Source: Aphrocallistes beatrix
Taxonomy: Eukaryota > Porifera > Hexactinellida > Sceptrulophora > Aphrocallistidae
DNA: 64,000 bases
NCBI GenBank assembly: GCA_963281255.1
Contig: OY725488.1
Span: forward strand, 5,045,925-5,109,924
Direction: 5' to 3'
Within the stretch, counting starts at the first letter, position 1; every line of letters begins with the position of its first letter. Shown one piece after another: positions 52,866 to 63,640 of the stretch. The notes under the pieces were generated by a model. The model was not told the DNA's origin. It did no database searches and saw only the letters and a list, made by a program, of their open reading frames with translations. The position numbers were made by a program, and so were the translations under genes.

Positions 52866-53549
52866 ATAGCCGTAGACAAGGGGGGGCTCAAGCCCCCCCA
52901 AATTTTGCCTCATCAATTCCTGAAAATTCCTGAAAACATGTATGAAATTATGTTTTTTTATTAATTCATGAAGTTCATAAAGTTATTCCGGATATCTTCC
53001 AAACAAACGCATTCTACCCTCATTACAAGTAACAAATTCATTTACTAATTCTTTCAATTGTAAACCGTCCGTTCTTTGCTTGTGCACATGAAGTAACAAG
53101 CACCAATTCAATCGTGCTTGGCATGTAGTTGTACGCAGCCAGGTCTTAAGTCTGCGAAGTGCTAAACAATTTTAAATATTTAATCGCAAACACTTATAAA
53201 TACAAAGTGGAATATACAAAGTGGAAGCCCAGTAATGAAAACCAGAGATGTGTTAAATATATAACAGTATTCGATAGATTCGTAGATTTAGTATGCCAGA
53301 AATTTATGAACTTTTCGTATGCCAGAAATAAATTTATCAAACAACTTTAGCTAATACTAGAAAGTATTCTCATTTTGAATGAAACCTAGAAAGTAAAACA
53401 AAGCTGCGAAAATACGATTATAGCATCGGTTCATATTAATTCAAATTGATCACACTGATCAATACTTTGGTCATAATTTAAGTATTCCCACAGTGACACC
53501 TTTTTAGACGGTTAGCCCCCCCAAACTAATAATGTTGTCTACGCCCCTG
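52866..53549. mobile_element. hAT element with transposase C-terminus relic
   Basis: The ends CATAGCCGTAGACAAGGGGG and, inverted, CAGGGGCGTAGACAACATTA. Within, on the - strand (52980-53165), RRLKTWLRTTTCQARLNWC, then VNEFVTCNEGRMRLFG is a second hAT dimerisation relic, different from the neighbour at 52080-52680. Confidence 0.65.
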
Positions 53550-53570
53550 AATTATGATTATTGATGAAAC

Positions 53571-53743
53571 TGTTAGATAAGTGTATTGAATGTGCTGCTG
53601 TTTCTATACAGCGGAGCAATGACTAATAATAACTTAGAAATACAGACTAACGTTAGGTTGCTCTAACGTGGGTAAGTTACGATATACTATACTAAGTCAT
53701 ATGTAGAAATGCTATGGTTGCACAGTAACGAGGATCTGTAACA
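53571..53743 (-). repeat. 3' LTR
   Basis: TGTTAGATAAGTG...GTAACA, preceded on the - strand by the polypurine tract GGGAGGTGG (53744-53752), the usual primer site for plus-strand synthesis. Confidence 0.9.
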
Positions 53744-53885
53744 CCACCTCCCTATCGAATAAGAGAGGCTCTTTTCCTAGCTGGTCTTTGGGTAGCCGAA
53801 CCGGTCCGATTCGTTCTTATGTCTCGTAGGTCGCCATAGTATGCTCGTTGCCTCCGTAACTTCTTTTGGGTCTATTTGGGAAGTC

Positions 53886-54194
53886 TCACTGGGTTGCGTC
53901 GGGCTGAGACTCCACTGTCATGGGGTCGTCTTGTTCGTGTATGTTGGCATCTGCTTCTGTGATATCTCTATCCGGCTGCAATGTTTCTCCCGTGCCTGGA
54001 GGACGATCGCGGTAAGGGAGGATCAACTCTATATTCTTCCACTGCTTGCAGCGGTTTAAGTGTACCCATTTCCCATCAGGTGCTCTAGGGGAACTGATTT
54101 TCACATTAGGCCCCTTCCTAATGATGACTTTGAAGAGGCCATCGAAATAGAGATCCAGGGAGCCCTTTCGCACTTCGTTTTTAATCATCACCAT
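53886..54194 (-). pseudogene. Integrase C-terminal region
   Basis: KGSLDLYFDGLFKVIIRKGP followed by KWVHLNRCKQW fits the chromatin- or DNA-binding C-terminal part of Gypsy integrases. The frame is separated from the core by stops (54195-54406). Confidence 0.6.
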
Positions 54195-54406
54195 ATCCCG
54201 TTGTGATAGGACTGGCGCGAGTGCTCCGGTCGTAGAGCCCCTTGACTCTCTCCCTAGCTTTCAGGTTCTCTTCCTTAGCGATAGCTTCGAATTGTTCGCG
54301 TCTCTTTGTTAGTTCTTCCAGGTGCTCTGACTGTGTGGTTCCCCCTTCTAGGCCTGCTTTCTATTTGGGCGTCGAGTGGCGTCCGGAGGGTGCGTCCATA
54401 CGTCAG

Positions 54407-54914
54407 TTACTGTGGGCTTAGCGAAGTGCTGGCGTTGGGCAAGGAATTGATCACGAAGCTAATTTCGTTCAACAGTAAGGGCCATTGGGTCTTCGGCATT
54501 TCTCGATCCGTGAGAAGGCATCTCATCACTTGCTTGACTTTCCCGATCATCCTTTCGGCTGTGCCGTTTCCCTCGGGATGATACGGTGACGAATGCTTTT
54601 TTTGAATCCCGAAACTTTGGCAAAGCTCGCGGAGGGCCGAGCCGTCCACGTTTCTTCCTTGGTCGCTTAACAATGTCGTAGGAATTCCATGGCGATAAAC
54701 CCAGCCTTCGAGGAACGCTTCCTTTACGAACTCGGCTGACTGGTCTCGCATTGGGATTATTTCCACGAACTTGGTGAACTCGTGAACGATTAACAGGAAA
54801 TATCTGTACCCATCCGAACTCCATGGTAACTTATCCAGGTCAATGGCGACGTTATCTCCTGCGGAGTGAGCGGGTTGCTTCGTTATTACCAAGGGTATCT
54901 TAGAACGTAAGTTA
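54407..54914 (-). pseudogene. Integrase catalytic core
   Basis: DNVAIDLDKLPWSSDGYRYF gives the first catalytic Asp, LLSDQGRNVDG the second, and YHPEGNGTAERMIGKVKQVM the Glu. This DDE integrase pastes element DNA into the host genome. The 5' side is cut by the foldback insertion, which separates it from the zinc-binding domain. Confidence 0.85.
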
Positions 54915-54928
54915 GGCTTGGCCATAGC

Positions 54929-55699
54929 CAGGGTGGCTTGTAAGTTCTGTCCCAAGCTTTATTAGGTATAAAATTTCTTAAACTCAAACAATATTAGTTA
55001 TTATGGTCTTTAGAGATTGTAATTCGAATATTCTCAATGATTTTATAAGATTTTTCGATTCTATGACTTAGAAATATGTTTTGTATGGTGAGTTTTGAGA
55101 AAAAAAAATGTGTCCTGGCACGCAGCGAAAATCGAGAATCCAGGCCACTGCTTCTGTAAAAAATGTCTCTAAAATCGATGTTCCATGACGATTTAGCACC
55201 AGATACCTTTCATTCACCATTGAAATATTTCACAAATCCATTGCATTCATTATCAGAAACGAGATAAAGTTATTATTTCACGACTTCAAATTAGGTACAT
55301 TTTGCAAAATCACCCAAAATGGCACTTTTTTTCACATCACCAAAAAATCTGATCCAAAAGGTTCTCAATATATACTGATCTAAACATTCTATATTTCTAC
55401 AAATTTATAGTGTTCGAAGAAAATGTGTGAGCTAATTTTTCCTAGGATTTGAAGACTCTGGGAAGATAACTTGAAAAGCAGTGGGCCCTGATTCACGATT
55501 TTCGCTGCGTGCCAGGACACATTTTTTTTTCTCAAAACTCACCATACAAAACATTTCTAAGTCATAGAATCGAAAAATCTTTTAAAATCACTAAAAATAT
55601 TCGAATTACAATATCTAAAGACCATAATAACTAAGATTGTTTGAGTTTAAGAAATTTTATACCTAATAAAGCTTGGGACAGAACTTACAAGCCACCCTG
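54929..55699. mobile_element. Palindromic MITE CAGGGTGGCTTGTAAGTTCT
   Basis: The ends CAGGGTGGCTTGTAAGTTCT and inverse mirror for hundreds of bases (AAACTCAAACAATATTAGTT; GCTGCGTGCCAGGACACATT at about 55125 and 55515). TA follows the right end only, so it seems inserted with a small loss of the foldback end. Confidence 0.78.
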
Positions 55700-55843
55700 T
55701 ATATAAGGCCTCACAGTAACTTGCGGATTTGGGACTAGGGATGCGGTAGAAGATGGTTGAACTAATACATGAACTGCCTTAAATCATTAATAAAGCACAA
55801 TTAGGAATGTATTACCAGCATATATAAATATGGTGTCAAAGTA

Positions 55844-56315
55844 CAGTACACCCTCGGTTATCCGAACACCTCCGTTTGTTAGCTCAAAGATTGGTGTTCG
55901 GATAAGTGAAATCGTTCGGATAAGCGAAATACGTATTTTACGCTCTTAAATGCACATGTACCAACTGAAATGTTATTAAAGAACGTATCAGTTATCCGAA
56001 CACATTATTTCAGTTATCCGAACACATTATTTCAGTTATCCGAACACATCATTTCAGTTATCCGAACACATTATTTCAGTTATCCGAACACATCATTTCA
56101 GTTATCCGAACACATTATTTCAGTTACCCGAACACATCATTTCAGTTATCCGAACACATTTTTCAGTTATCCGAACACATCATTTCAGTTATCCGAACAC
56201 ATTATTTTCACAAATTCGATTGAAAAGTATTTGATAAAATGAGTGGTACTCGAACACACTGTTCGGATAATCGAGGTGTCGGATAATCGAGGTTCGGATA
56301 ATCGAGGGTCTACTG
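55844..56315. mobile_element. pogo-like MITE with 22-bp array
   Basis: The ends CAGTACACCCTCGGTTATCC and, inverted, CAGTAGACCCTCGATTATCC are TA-flanked. About ten units of CAGTTATCCGAACACATTAT (22-bp period) fill 55989-56211; they are copies of the terminal motif itself. Confidence 0.88.
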
Positions 56316-57165
56316 TACCCATATCCGTTGTTAAAATTTAGATTAGTCACCATATGGTTTTGTAATGGGTTATACTATTTGAGACAAATTTGGTGATTTT
56401 CATGTCGTTTAAGGGCACTTCTAAGTGTTTACATTATAATTTATTTCGCATAAAACTGAGATGTGAATGGGTTAATACGAAAAATTTGGAATTTTTTCAT
56501 GGAATGTTGCTACATTCCAGTGTTGCTATGGAATTGTGTTTTGGTCAGTTGGGATCATATCTTGAAAACCGCAAGAGCTACACATTCAAATGCAGGTTCA
56601 TTTGATAGCGAATATACCACTTCCTATCAAGTGATAATATAATTTCGACCTCTAAATTCAATGGTTTACGAGATATTCGACAAATTACCAAATGTGACCA
56701 ATATGATAAATTATCTAATAACTCTTAAACCATTGAATTTAGACAAATAAATTATATTATCACTTGATAGGAAGTAGTCTATTAGCTATCAAATGGAATT
56801 ACATTTGAATGTCTAGCTATCGCAGTTTTCAAGATATAACTCCAACTGACCAAAACACGTTTCCATAGCAACATTCCATGAAAAAATTCCAAATTTTTCA
56901 TATTAATTAACCCATTCAGTTCTATGCAAAAAAATTTATAAAAATACTTAGAAGTGCCCTTAAACGACCTCTGAAAATCACCAAATTTGTCACTAATATA
57001 ACCTATTGCGCAACCATATGGTGGTAATACAACCCTAAGCTCTATTGTGCTTTGTTAATAATTTAAGGCAGCTCATGTATTAGTTCAACCATCTTCTACT
57101 GCATCCCTAGTCCCAAATCCGCAAGTTACTGTGAGGCCTTATATGCAGTAGGTTATGGCTTGGCC

Positions 57166-57536
57166 TTGGCGCATACTTTGCAACACTCGCAATGTGCGTT
57201 GATGTCCTTCTTCATCCTCAGCCCGAAATAATTGCGGGCGACCAATTTTTCCGTTTTCTCTGTTCTAAAATAACCGATAGCGTGGCCCTTCTCTATTATT
57301 TGGCCTCGTAATGCTGATGGCGCCGCCGCAATTGCCACGTTGCTAGCATCCGCTTCTACTACGAATGGTTGCGTCCATTTGGGGGTACCGGAGAACTACC
57401 GGCTCGGTTGCCAGGGCCTCCCGAAGTGAGTCGAAAGATAGTTGACATTCCGACGTCCACGCCCATGGGGTGTCTTTGTGTGTGAGCCTGTTCAGTGGGT
57501 CTGCTAGTTCCACCATGTTTGGTATACAGGGTGTTA
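57166..57536 (-). pseudogene. RT connection joined to integrase zinc domain; RNase H missing
   Basis: LADPLNRLTHKDTPWAWTSE (from about 57515) and FDSLREALATEPVVLRYPQ belong to the start of the RNase H/connection region. A stop follows, and by 57330 the integrase zinc-binding segment is reached (KGHAIGYFRTEKTEKLVARN, then HCECCKVCAKAKP). The roughly 120-residue RNase H core is absent, so the element carries an internal deletion. Confidence 0.65.
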
Positions 57537-58818
57537 AGAAATTGATGTCCCTTTTTTGAAATCAAATAAGATTATTAATTAACCAAATTAATCGTGTTTT
57601 AGCTTCAAATTCTCTTTCTACATACTGTAAATAATAGAATTTATATTAATTCTAAAAATTGTTGATACAAAAAAATTCTTTTGTTCAAATATCCTTAGTT
57701 CTCATAGTCTAGAAATAATCATGGTCAAAGAAGTAACTCTAGCCGCCCGTACGTGCAGTTTGCATGATAGAAGCTGGAATTTTTATTAAAAAAGTTGCCA
57801 AAGATATAGGGGTATCTGTCAGTACCATTCGGCGTTGGTTGCTGAGGTCCAAGGCTGGCGAGTCTCTACAGAACAGGGGGGCCGTGGAAGAAAAACGTCC
57901 GTCACTATGGTGCCCAAAGTGGTCATTGCCAAGACAATCGGTAAAAAATGAAATCCACAAGACTTATCTCCAGGAATCTTAAATCTAAAGGGTTTTCTAT
58001 CTCCCAAGTGACGGTACACACGTATTTACGCAAAAATCTGAAAGTTCGACCATACAAACCTCAGGTTCAACCCAAATTGACGGAAAAACAGAGGACAGCT
58101 CGCCTAAAATTCTGTAATGAGAGAAAGAATTGGACAATTGTAAACTGGCAGAGGGTTTTATTCTCGGATGAGTCCTCCTTCGAGTTATTTCACACTCCAA
58201 ATAAGCAAAACGACCGAGTTTGGGCAAAATCTAGTGTCAATGTCCCCACGACTGAAAAGGTCAAATTTCCTGGAAAGGTCATGGCGTGGGGTGTGATGTC
58301 ATATCAAGCATTCTCACACCTCCACATAATCCCCAAAGGGCAAACTGTGACATCAGAATACTATGTAGAAACAATATTGAAACAATCTCTAACATCCACT
58401 ATGCTTCGAACGAGAGATTCAGGGACTATTCTGGAGAAAAAATTGTTGCCAGAAATATTTCAACAAGATGGGGCCCCAGCACATACCTCTAAGAAAAGTC
58501 AGGAATGGCTAAAAAACAATATGCCGGCATTTTGCCAGACTTAAATCCTATTGAAAACGTCTAGGCAATTTTGCAAACCAGGCTGGATTCAATGGAGAGC
58601 GCAACAAACCTAAAAATGTTAGAAAATCAACTAATTGAAGCCTGGAAGGAATTCTCACCAGTTACCCTAGAGAAACTCATAGCAGGGATGCCTTTTCGCA
58701 TTAAAAAATGTTTAAAATTAAATGGAGATTACATAGGAAAGTAAATAGTACACCTTTCTAGTTTGCATTATTGTAATATGTATGGTACAAAATGGGACAT
58801 CAATTTCTTAACACCCTG
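57537..58818 (+). mobile_element. Tc1/mariner-type transposon, 1.28 kb
   Basis: The terminal repeats CAGGGTGTTAAGAAATTGAT and inverse are flanked by TA (57535-57536 and 58819-58820). It is inserted in the retrotransposon's pol, in opposite orientation. Confidence 0.92.
57721..58744 (+). pseudogene. Tc1-type transposase with frameshifts
   Basis: MVKEVTLAARTC starts at 57721. The paired helix-turn-helix region (KKVAKDIGVSVSTIRRW) is in another frame. From 57948 a long frame holds LFSDESSFELF (first Asp), VMAWGVMSYQAFSHLHI and FQQDGAPAHTSKKSQEWL (second Asp). A frameshift and a TGG-to-TAG change then break LPDLNPIENVW. Only about 28 residues separate the last Asp and Glu instead of ~34, so a short deletion is likely. 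The C-terminus (KKCLKLNGDYIGK) ends at 58744. Confidence 0.85.
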
Positions 58819-58845
58819 TATAACAGCGATAATAACTAACCGTCC

Positions 58846-59620
58846 CTAGAAATCTCTGAAGTTTTTAGGGGTAATTGGAAGTGGGAAATCTCGGATCCTC
58901 GCGACCAGGTCTGGGACTGGGTGCCGTCTCCCTGGGGTGATTATATGCCCCAAAAATTCGCCTTCGTAGTAACCGAATCTGCATTTACTTATTTGGAGTT
59001 GTATGTTTGCTGATTGTAGCCTGTGGAGAGCTGTTCGTAAAACCCTCAGGTGGTCGTTAAACCCTGTTGAATATACAAGGCAATCGTCTATGTAGGATTC
59101 GGTGTGTTGGCTGTTCCGGATAGAGCTTGGTCCATGATCCGTTGGAAGGTTCCTTGTGCGTTGCATAGTCCGAAGGGCATGACAAGCATCTCGAATTGTC
59201 CCTTATGTATGCTGAAATTCTCTTGCATCGGCACACACCAGTAGGCGGAAGCCACGTCCAGGAAGGAATAACTATCGCTTCCTTCCAACTTGTCTAGGAT
59301 CTCTTGGATGTCAGGTATCGGGTACGCATCTTTCTTCGTCACATCGTTCATCAATCTGTAATCAATGGCAAACGCATATTCCCATCTTTATTTTCAACCA
59401 ACACAACGTTGCTATTCTATGGAGAGTTCGAATATTGACACATGCCGTTGGTGAGCATCTCGTCTAGTTGCCCGTTTATCTCCTTTTCCCATGCTGGAGG
59501 TGTTCGACGTGATCGCTGCTTGATTGGCTGTGCATCGCCTACCTCGATGGAGTGCTTCCCGATGTATGTCTGTGCTGGTTTCTTGGGATTTTCTACGAAC
59601 ACATTTCGAAACGGCAGCAT
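58846..59620 (-). pseudogene. Gypsy reverse transcriptase
   Basis: In order on -: KHSIEVGDAQPIKQRSRRTP, NSNVVLVENKDGN, KKDAYPIPDIQEILDKLEGS, SYSFLDVASAYWCVPM, LVMPFGLCNAQGTFQRIMDQ and the catalytic SYIDDCLVYS, then GEFLGHIITPGR. At least two frameshifts and one Trp-to-stop change are present. It copies element RNA into DNA. Confidence 0.88.
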
Positions 59621-59676
59621 AAGGCTCTTTAACTTGTGTCTTTCTTGGGGAGGGAGCTCTGGGTTTATTCTGTTCT

Positions 59677-60117
59677 CTATTTCGCTCTCGAAGTGGGTGT
59701 GGAGGGTTCTCTAGTGCAGAGAAAGGCTTGAGAACGTGAAAGGGAAGAGCCCCCACTTAATACTGCCCTCGCCTGTTTCCAATGGTCCCCCAGCAGTATC
59801 CGGAAATCTCGCCAGTTGAATTCCACGGTCTCGAACTCACCCAAGTATCCTTTCCCTAGAATGAAAGTGGGTTCTCTTACCTCGACCACTTGCAGGAGCT
59901 GGGGTATCTTTTGTCCGTCGCCGACGTCGATTTCTACTCGCATATGTCCTGCTACTTCGATTGGAGATTTTCCTAAGCCGAACACTTGGCTTGTTCGTCT
60001 CGCTTTGCTATAGCCTACACCAAATTCCTGAAGGGTCGTTGAGTCTATCGCAGAGGGGCTGGCTCCGGTGTCTAATAGGGCGACCGCTGGAATGCCGTCT
60101 ACTGTCACTTCGAGCAT
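59677..60117 (-). pseudogene. Gypsy aspartic protease
   Basis: ALLDTGASPSAI is the retropepsin active site; the flap/second half reads VFGLGKSPIEVAG and FILGKGYLGEF. The frame is open for about 146 residues. Confidence 0.82.
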
Positions 60118-60127
60118 TACTGAGGTT

Positions 60128-60948
60128 TCACTGGGGGGGAGGGCTTTGATCCAGTAGTTGGAGTACTCTGTCTTTGTTGTAGTTTGTGAGTGCGCTACAG
60201 TCTTGTGGGTCGTGTCCCCTCTCTCGGCATATCGCGCACGCCCTATTGGGGCAGGACCGCCACCCGTGACCTAGGCGGTGGCAGATATAACATGTTCCTC
60301 GCCAGGCTCCCCCTACTGAACTCGTTGAGCCCAGATTTCTGCCTCCCCGTCTCCTGATGCCCGGTTGTCTTCGCGGTCGTCGAAAATCCGACTGTCTTGA
60401 CATTGTGTTGTTCGTCGGGGTCTGAGTCTCCTAGTTCGACTTTGAAGATTTCTGATTCTTCCTTCTTCTGGCCTTCTCTGGAGCCTTTGGGAGTGCTTAG
60501 GGATGCGACTTAGATGCGATCCCGATAACCGTATTCCGTTGCTACGCCTCGCTCGACCAGCCATTCTCTCACATTAACCATGAACGACCCCATTGCTTCT
60601 GTCACGTCGTCTTTATCGGTACTTCGCTTTTTTACATTGTTTGAATAGTGCCGCTACAAAGTAATCTTATTGTTAGTCGCTTCGTACTCGTCGGTTGGGG
60701 GTCCAGCGTGTCTTTAAGCAACTTGAAGGCGTCGTCCAAAGTGTCGCATTTTACTGCTTCTTTAGACACCTCGATCTCCACGAATCTTTGGCAGACGAAG
60801 GCCGGCAGCATACTTATCGCGGTTTTCACGCCTGCTTCTCTTTGGATATAATGTGTCCTACGGCTGTTCTGAAGAGTGGTTCCCACTCTTCTATCCGATC
60901 CGTATCGAGTAGCGGCGGGATTGGGACTCCAGTTGATACTGCGGCCAT
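60128..60948 (-). pseudogene. Gypsy gag with two zinc knuckles
   Basis: Starts at ATG 60948 (MAAVSTGVPIPPLLDTDRIE), only 20 bases after the 5' LTR. After a frameshift near 60830, the capsid-like part reads ISMLPAFVCQRFVEIEV. The nucleocapsid (60160-60300) has CYICHRLGHGWRSC and CAICRERGHDPQDC, both C-x2-C-x4-H-x4-C, preceded by an Arg-rich segment. Confidence 0.82.
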
Positions 60949-60955
60949 TGGGGTT

Positions 60956-60968
60956 TAGTCTGTATTTA
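60956..60968 (-). promoter_or_regulatory. Primer-binding region, possible self-priming site
   Basis: TAGTCTGTATTTA touches the 5' LTR, the position of a primer-binding site. Read on the RNA strand (TAAATACAGACTA) it does not begin TGG, as most tRNA-primed sites do. Instead, 12 bases are complementary to the RNA strand at LTR positions 61036-61047. Confidence 0.5.
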
Positions 60969-61142
60969 TGTTAGATAAGTGTATTGAATGTGCTGCTGTT
61001 TCTAGACAGTGGAGCAATGACTAATAATAACGTAGAAATACAGACTACACGTTAGGTTGCTCTAACTTGTATAAGTTACGATCTACTATACTAAGTCCTA
61101 AGTAGAAATGCTATGGTTGCATAGTAATGAGGATCTCTAACA
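60969..61142 (-). repeat. 5' LTR
   Basis: TGTTAGATAAGTG...TCTAACA; 174 bp; AAAC follows at 61143-61146. Confidence 0.9.
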
Positions 61143-61146
61143 AAAC

Positions 61147-61440
61147 CATTGCAACAGATATATTTTAATCGGTTGAAACCGCTTCAACCAATAGTCAGGT
61201 CAAAATAGGAAGCAAATAGTCCCAACACCAAAAAGATTGCAAGAAATTGTTTTATTGCATTTTTCCGTTATATCATGTCTTAGGAGTAACATACTAAAAG
61301 TTTACCGAAATCGGAATATCAGAAAGTGATTTGGCACGATCCCGTCTTTGTCCCGGACTATAAAAATCGCCGGTTTTGAAAACTGAGATTTAACCTTTCA
61401 AATGATTGTAAATCAGTTTTTATTTTTTAAGGTCATATTC
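61147..61440. other. Flanking stretch without gene
   Basis: Has a CGGTTGAAACCGCTTC motif like the MITE at 34666. Nothing else seen. Confidence 0.4.
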
Positions 61441-62126
61441 GTTCTCAGCATCAAATTTCCGGCAATTTGATATATATATATATTGAATATATTTTGAGCA
61501 AAGAATTTTCGGCCCTCCCTAGCAACAACCTGGAATGTAAAAATTCCGATCTCCAAATTTGGTGTAAACCATATCGAGTGGCCCCTTGTTTTTCTCGGCT
61601 ATGCTTGCGGAGTACAAATTTCTTATTATAAATATTCTAAACGTTAGTTTTTAAATATTATGTTTGTGGCTGGTGGTATTCATTATTTTTAATTGTAAAT
61701 ATGCTCTAAATATTTGTTTTGTCCCTTTAACTCCTATGAAATATAAGAATGGAAAATTTAGTTGGATAAATACGTGGATGGATTGATATGTTCACATTTC
61801 AATTTCATCTTCGGTTTCATCATCTGATGCAATTCCTTCTTTCATATTGCCACAGTTGTCATCTTAGCATCGTCCGCATGCTTGGGAACAGTTGAGTCCT
61901 TCTTTTCTGCAGCTGCATCTGAGACTACTGTGGAACAGTTACAGTGGATCATTTTCAGGAGTGCTTCGGGTGCAGGGTTACTGTCCAACATGACTGAGGT
62001 TAGGCTGTTATCTTGGCAGTTCCATCCCCTATTCGGTAACCTCCATACCATTAGCCGTGCCCATCCACAACATCACCTGGAAATAGAAACTCAGAGAGTG
62101 AAATTTCGTAGGGGAGGCTGTAGTAA
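61441..62126 (-). repeat. Left inverted arm carrying a duplicated gene 3' end
   Basis: Inverse copy of 63337-64000, ending at GGAGGCTGTAGT. On the - strand, 62051-61842 reads LTSVMLDSNPAPEALLKMIH, the same Cys-containing C-terminus as in the right arm. Confidence 0.85.
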
Positions 62127-63067
62127 TAAGGAGGATTCCCTTTTCAATCAAGCCAACAAACAGACCCTCATCCGTCTCATTTATGAACGTATGAGAGAAA
62201 GAGGGTGCCATGTAATACAGGCTGAGAAGGATGCCGATGTTAACATTGGAAGGCAGCAGTATCAATGGTATCTTTCAAGACAACCAACTCTCATAGGCGA
62301 TGATACGGATATATTGGTTCTGTTGCTGCACTACACGCCTAACAACAATGCAAAGAAGATATACTTCTGCTCGGATATAGGGAAACCAACCGTAGTGTAT
62401 GACCTCAAGGTGATAAAGCAGGTGCTCATGACGAAATCTGCCACAGCCTGCTTTTCTGCAAGCATTCACCGGGTGTGACACCACTTCTAGCATTTTCGGG
62501 CTCGGAAATAAGTCTGCTCTGTACAAGTTCAAAGATGATTCCATCTTTAAAAGCTACAAGCGCGCTTCGCTTGCTTGCGCTGCGCGGCTGGCGTACACTT
62601 TGTGTCCGCCGGAGGCTCCCTTCGGTCGCCTGGGATCACATTGATTGATTAAAATGGAAATAACATCTCAAAATACCTCTGTCCTAATGCTATAATCGAT
62701 AGCGCACGAAAAATCACCAAAATTGTCAATTTTTAAAATTTTGGTGAGTAATGATGACGTCATAACAAAGTGATGAGTCATCATTTTTTGATGAGCCATC
62801 ATTTTTTTATGATAGTTGCATCATATGTGAGGTATGTTGATATACAGATTCTATTAAAATTTCAGCCTTCTATCACTTAAAATGGACTGAGTTATGCTCG
62901 AATAACTGTATTGCTTAACTTTTAAAAATGTGACAATGACGTCATAATTCCATGATGAGCTGACATTTTGCTCTGAGCTCAGAACTTAGTGGAGCCATAG
63001 CCAAAAGACTCCCACATGCCAAAAATCAGCTTTCTGGGCCTGACAGTTTCTTCAATCAATTCGTTAC

Positions 63068-63133
<66 letters not shown>

Positions 63134-63640
63134 ACATTAATCGAGTTTTTAATAGTAAGGATGCTAGGGTTTTTCTGGACCAAACCAAGATCCAGTTGTG
63201 ATGAAAGCACTGGTTATAAAGTCATGATCGCGTTGTTCAATGCAAAACCTGGGGACAGTCTTCGCGACTTGAGATACACTATCCTCTGCAAGAAAGTGAG
63301 TGAAGCCAAAAGCTTCGTTACACCCGAAAGACTGCCAACTACAGCCTCCGCGACGAAATTTCACTCCTCTCTGAGGTGCTATTTCCAGGTGATGTTGTGG
63401 ATGGGCACGGCTAATGGTATGGAGGTTACCGAATAGGGGATGGAACTGCCAAGATAACAGCCTAACCTCAGTCATGTTGGACAGTAACCCTGCACCCGAA
63501 GCACTCCTGAAAATGATCCACTGTAACTGTTCCACAGTAGTCTCAGATGCAGCTGCAGAAAAGAAGGACTCAACTGTTCCCAAGCATGCGGACGATGCTA
63601 AGATGACAACTGTGGCAATATGAAAGAAGGAATTGCATCA
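62127..63640 (+). pseudogene. PIN-like transposon-associated protein, split by a Helitron
   Basis: The frame enters at the edge of the inverted arm (5' part missing). QAEKDADVNIGR and IGDDTDILVLLLHY give the acidic residues of a PIN/FEN-like nuclease fold. FSDIGK-type and IYDLKVIKQ-like blocks follow, then (frameshifted) AFTGCDTTSSIFGLGNKSAL. The Helitron interrupts Tyr-Ala, after which YKVMIALFNAKPGDSLRDLR, KSFVTPERLPTTASATKFHS and, shifted, SNPAPEALLKMIHCNCST continue. This domain order occurs in transposon-linked proteins of many animals. Host or element function is unknown to me. Several frameshifts are present. Confidence 0.6.
62557..63161 (-). mobile_element. Complete non-autonomous Helitron, 605 bp
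   Basis: On - it starts TCCTTACTATTAAAAACTCG and ends with a stem-loop CAAGCGAAGCGCGCTTG at the very 3' end, preceded by a GGACAC/GTGTCC stem. The flanks fuse to AAAAGCTA|TGCTAGG, which restores the reading frame (K-S-Y-A-R-V-F), so insertion was exactly between A and T without duplication. An AT microsatellite (63068-63124) follows the 5' end. No coding capacity. Confidence 0.88.

Larger units (their letters stand above)
54924..57156. mobile_element. Mutator-type foldback, 9-bp target duplication
   Basis: GGCTTGGCC lies at both edges (54915-54923 and 57157-57165), a 9-bp duplication as made by Mutator-like transposases. The end ATAACCTACTGCATATAAGG (inverted right) matches ATAGCC...TATATAAGGCCTCACAG at the left. 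The arms mirror throughout (for example GATTTGGGACTAGGGATGCG). Two MITEs are nested inside. Confidence 0.82.
53571..61142 (-). mobile_element. Ty3/Gypsy LTR retrotransposon, full length, with nested insertions
   Basis: Two direct repeats of 173-174 bp starting TGTTAGATAAGTG and ending (G/C)TAACA bound the element; AAAC flanks both sides (a 4-bp duplication). Gene order on -: gag with zinc knuckles, protease, reverse transcriptase, a truncated connection region, integrase. Removing the foldback (54924-57156) and the Tc1 element (57537-58818) leaves about 4.05 kb. The LTRs differ at about 12 positions and one indel by my count (~93% identity), so it is not recent. Confidence 0.92.
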
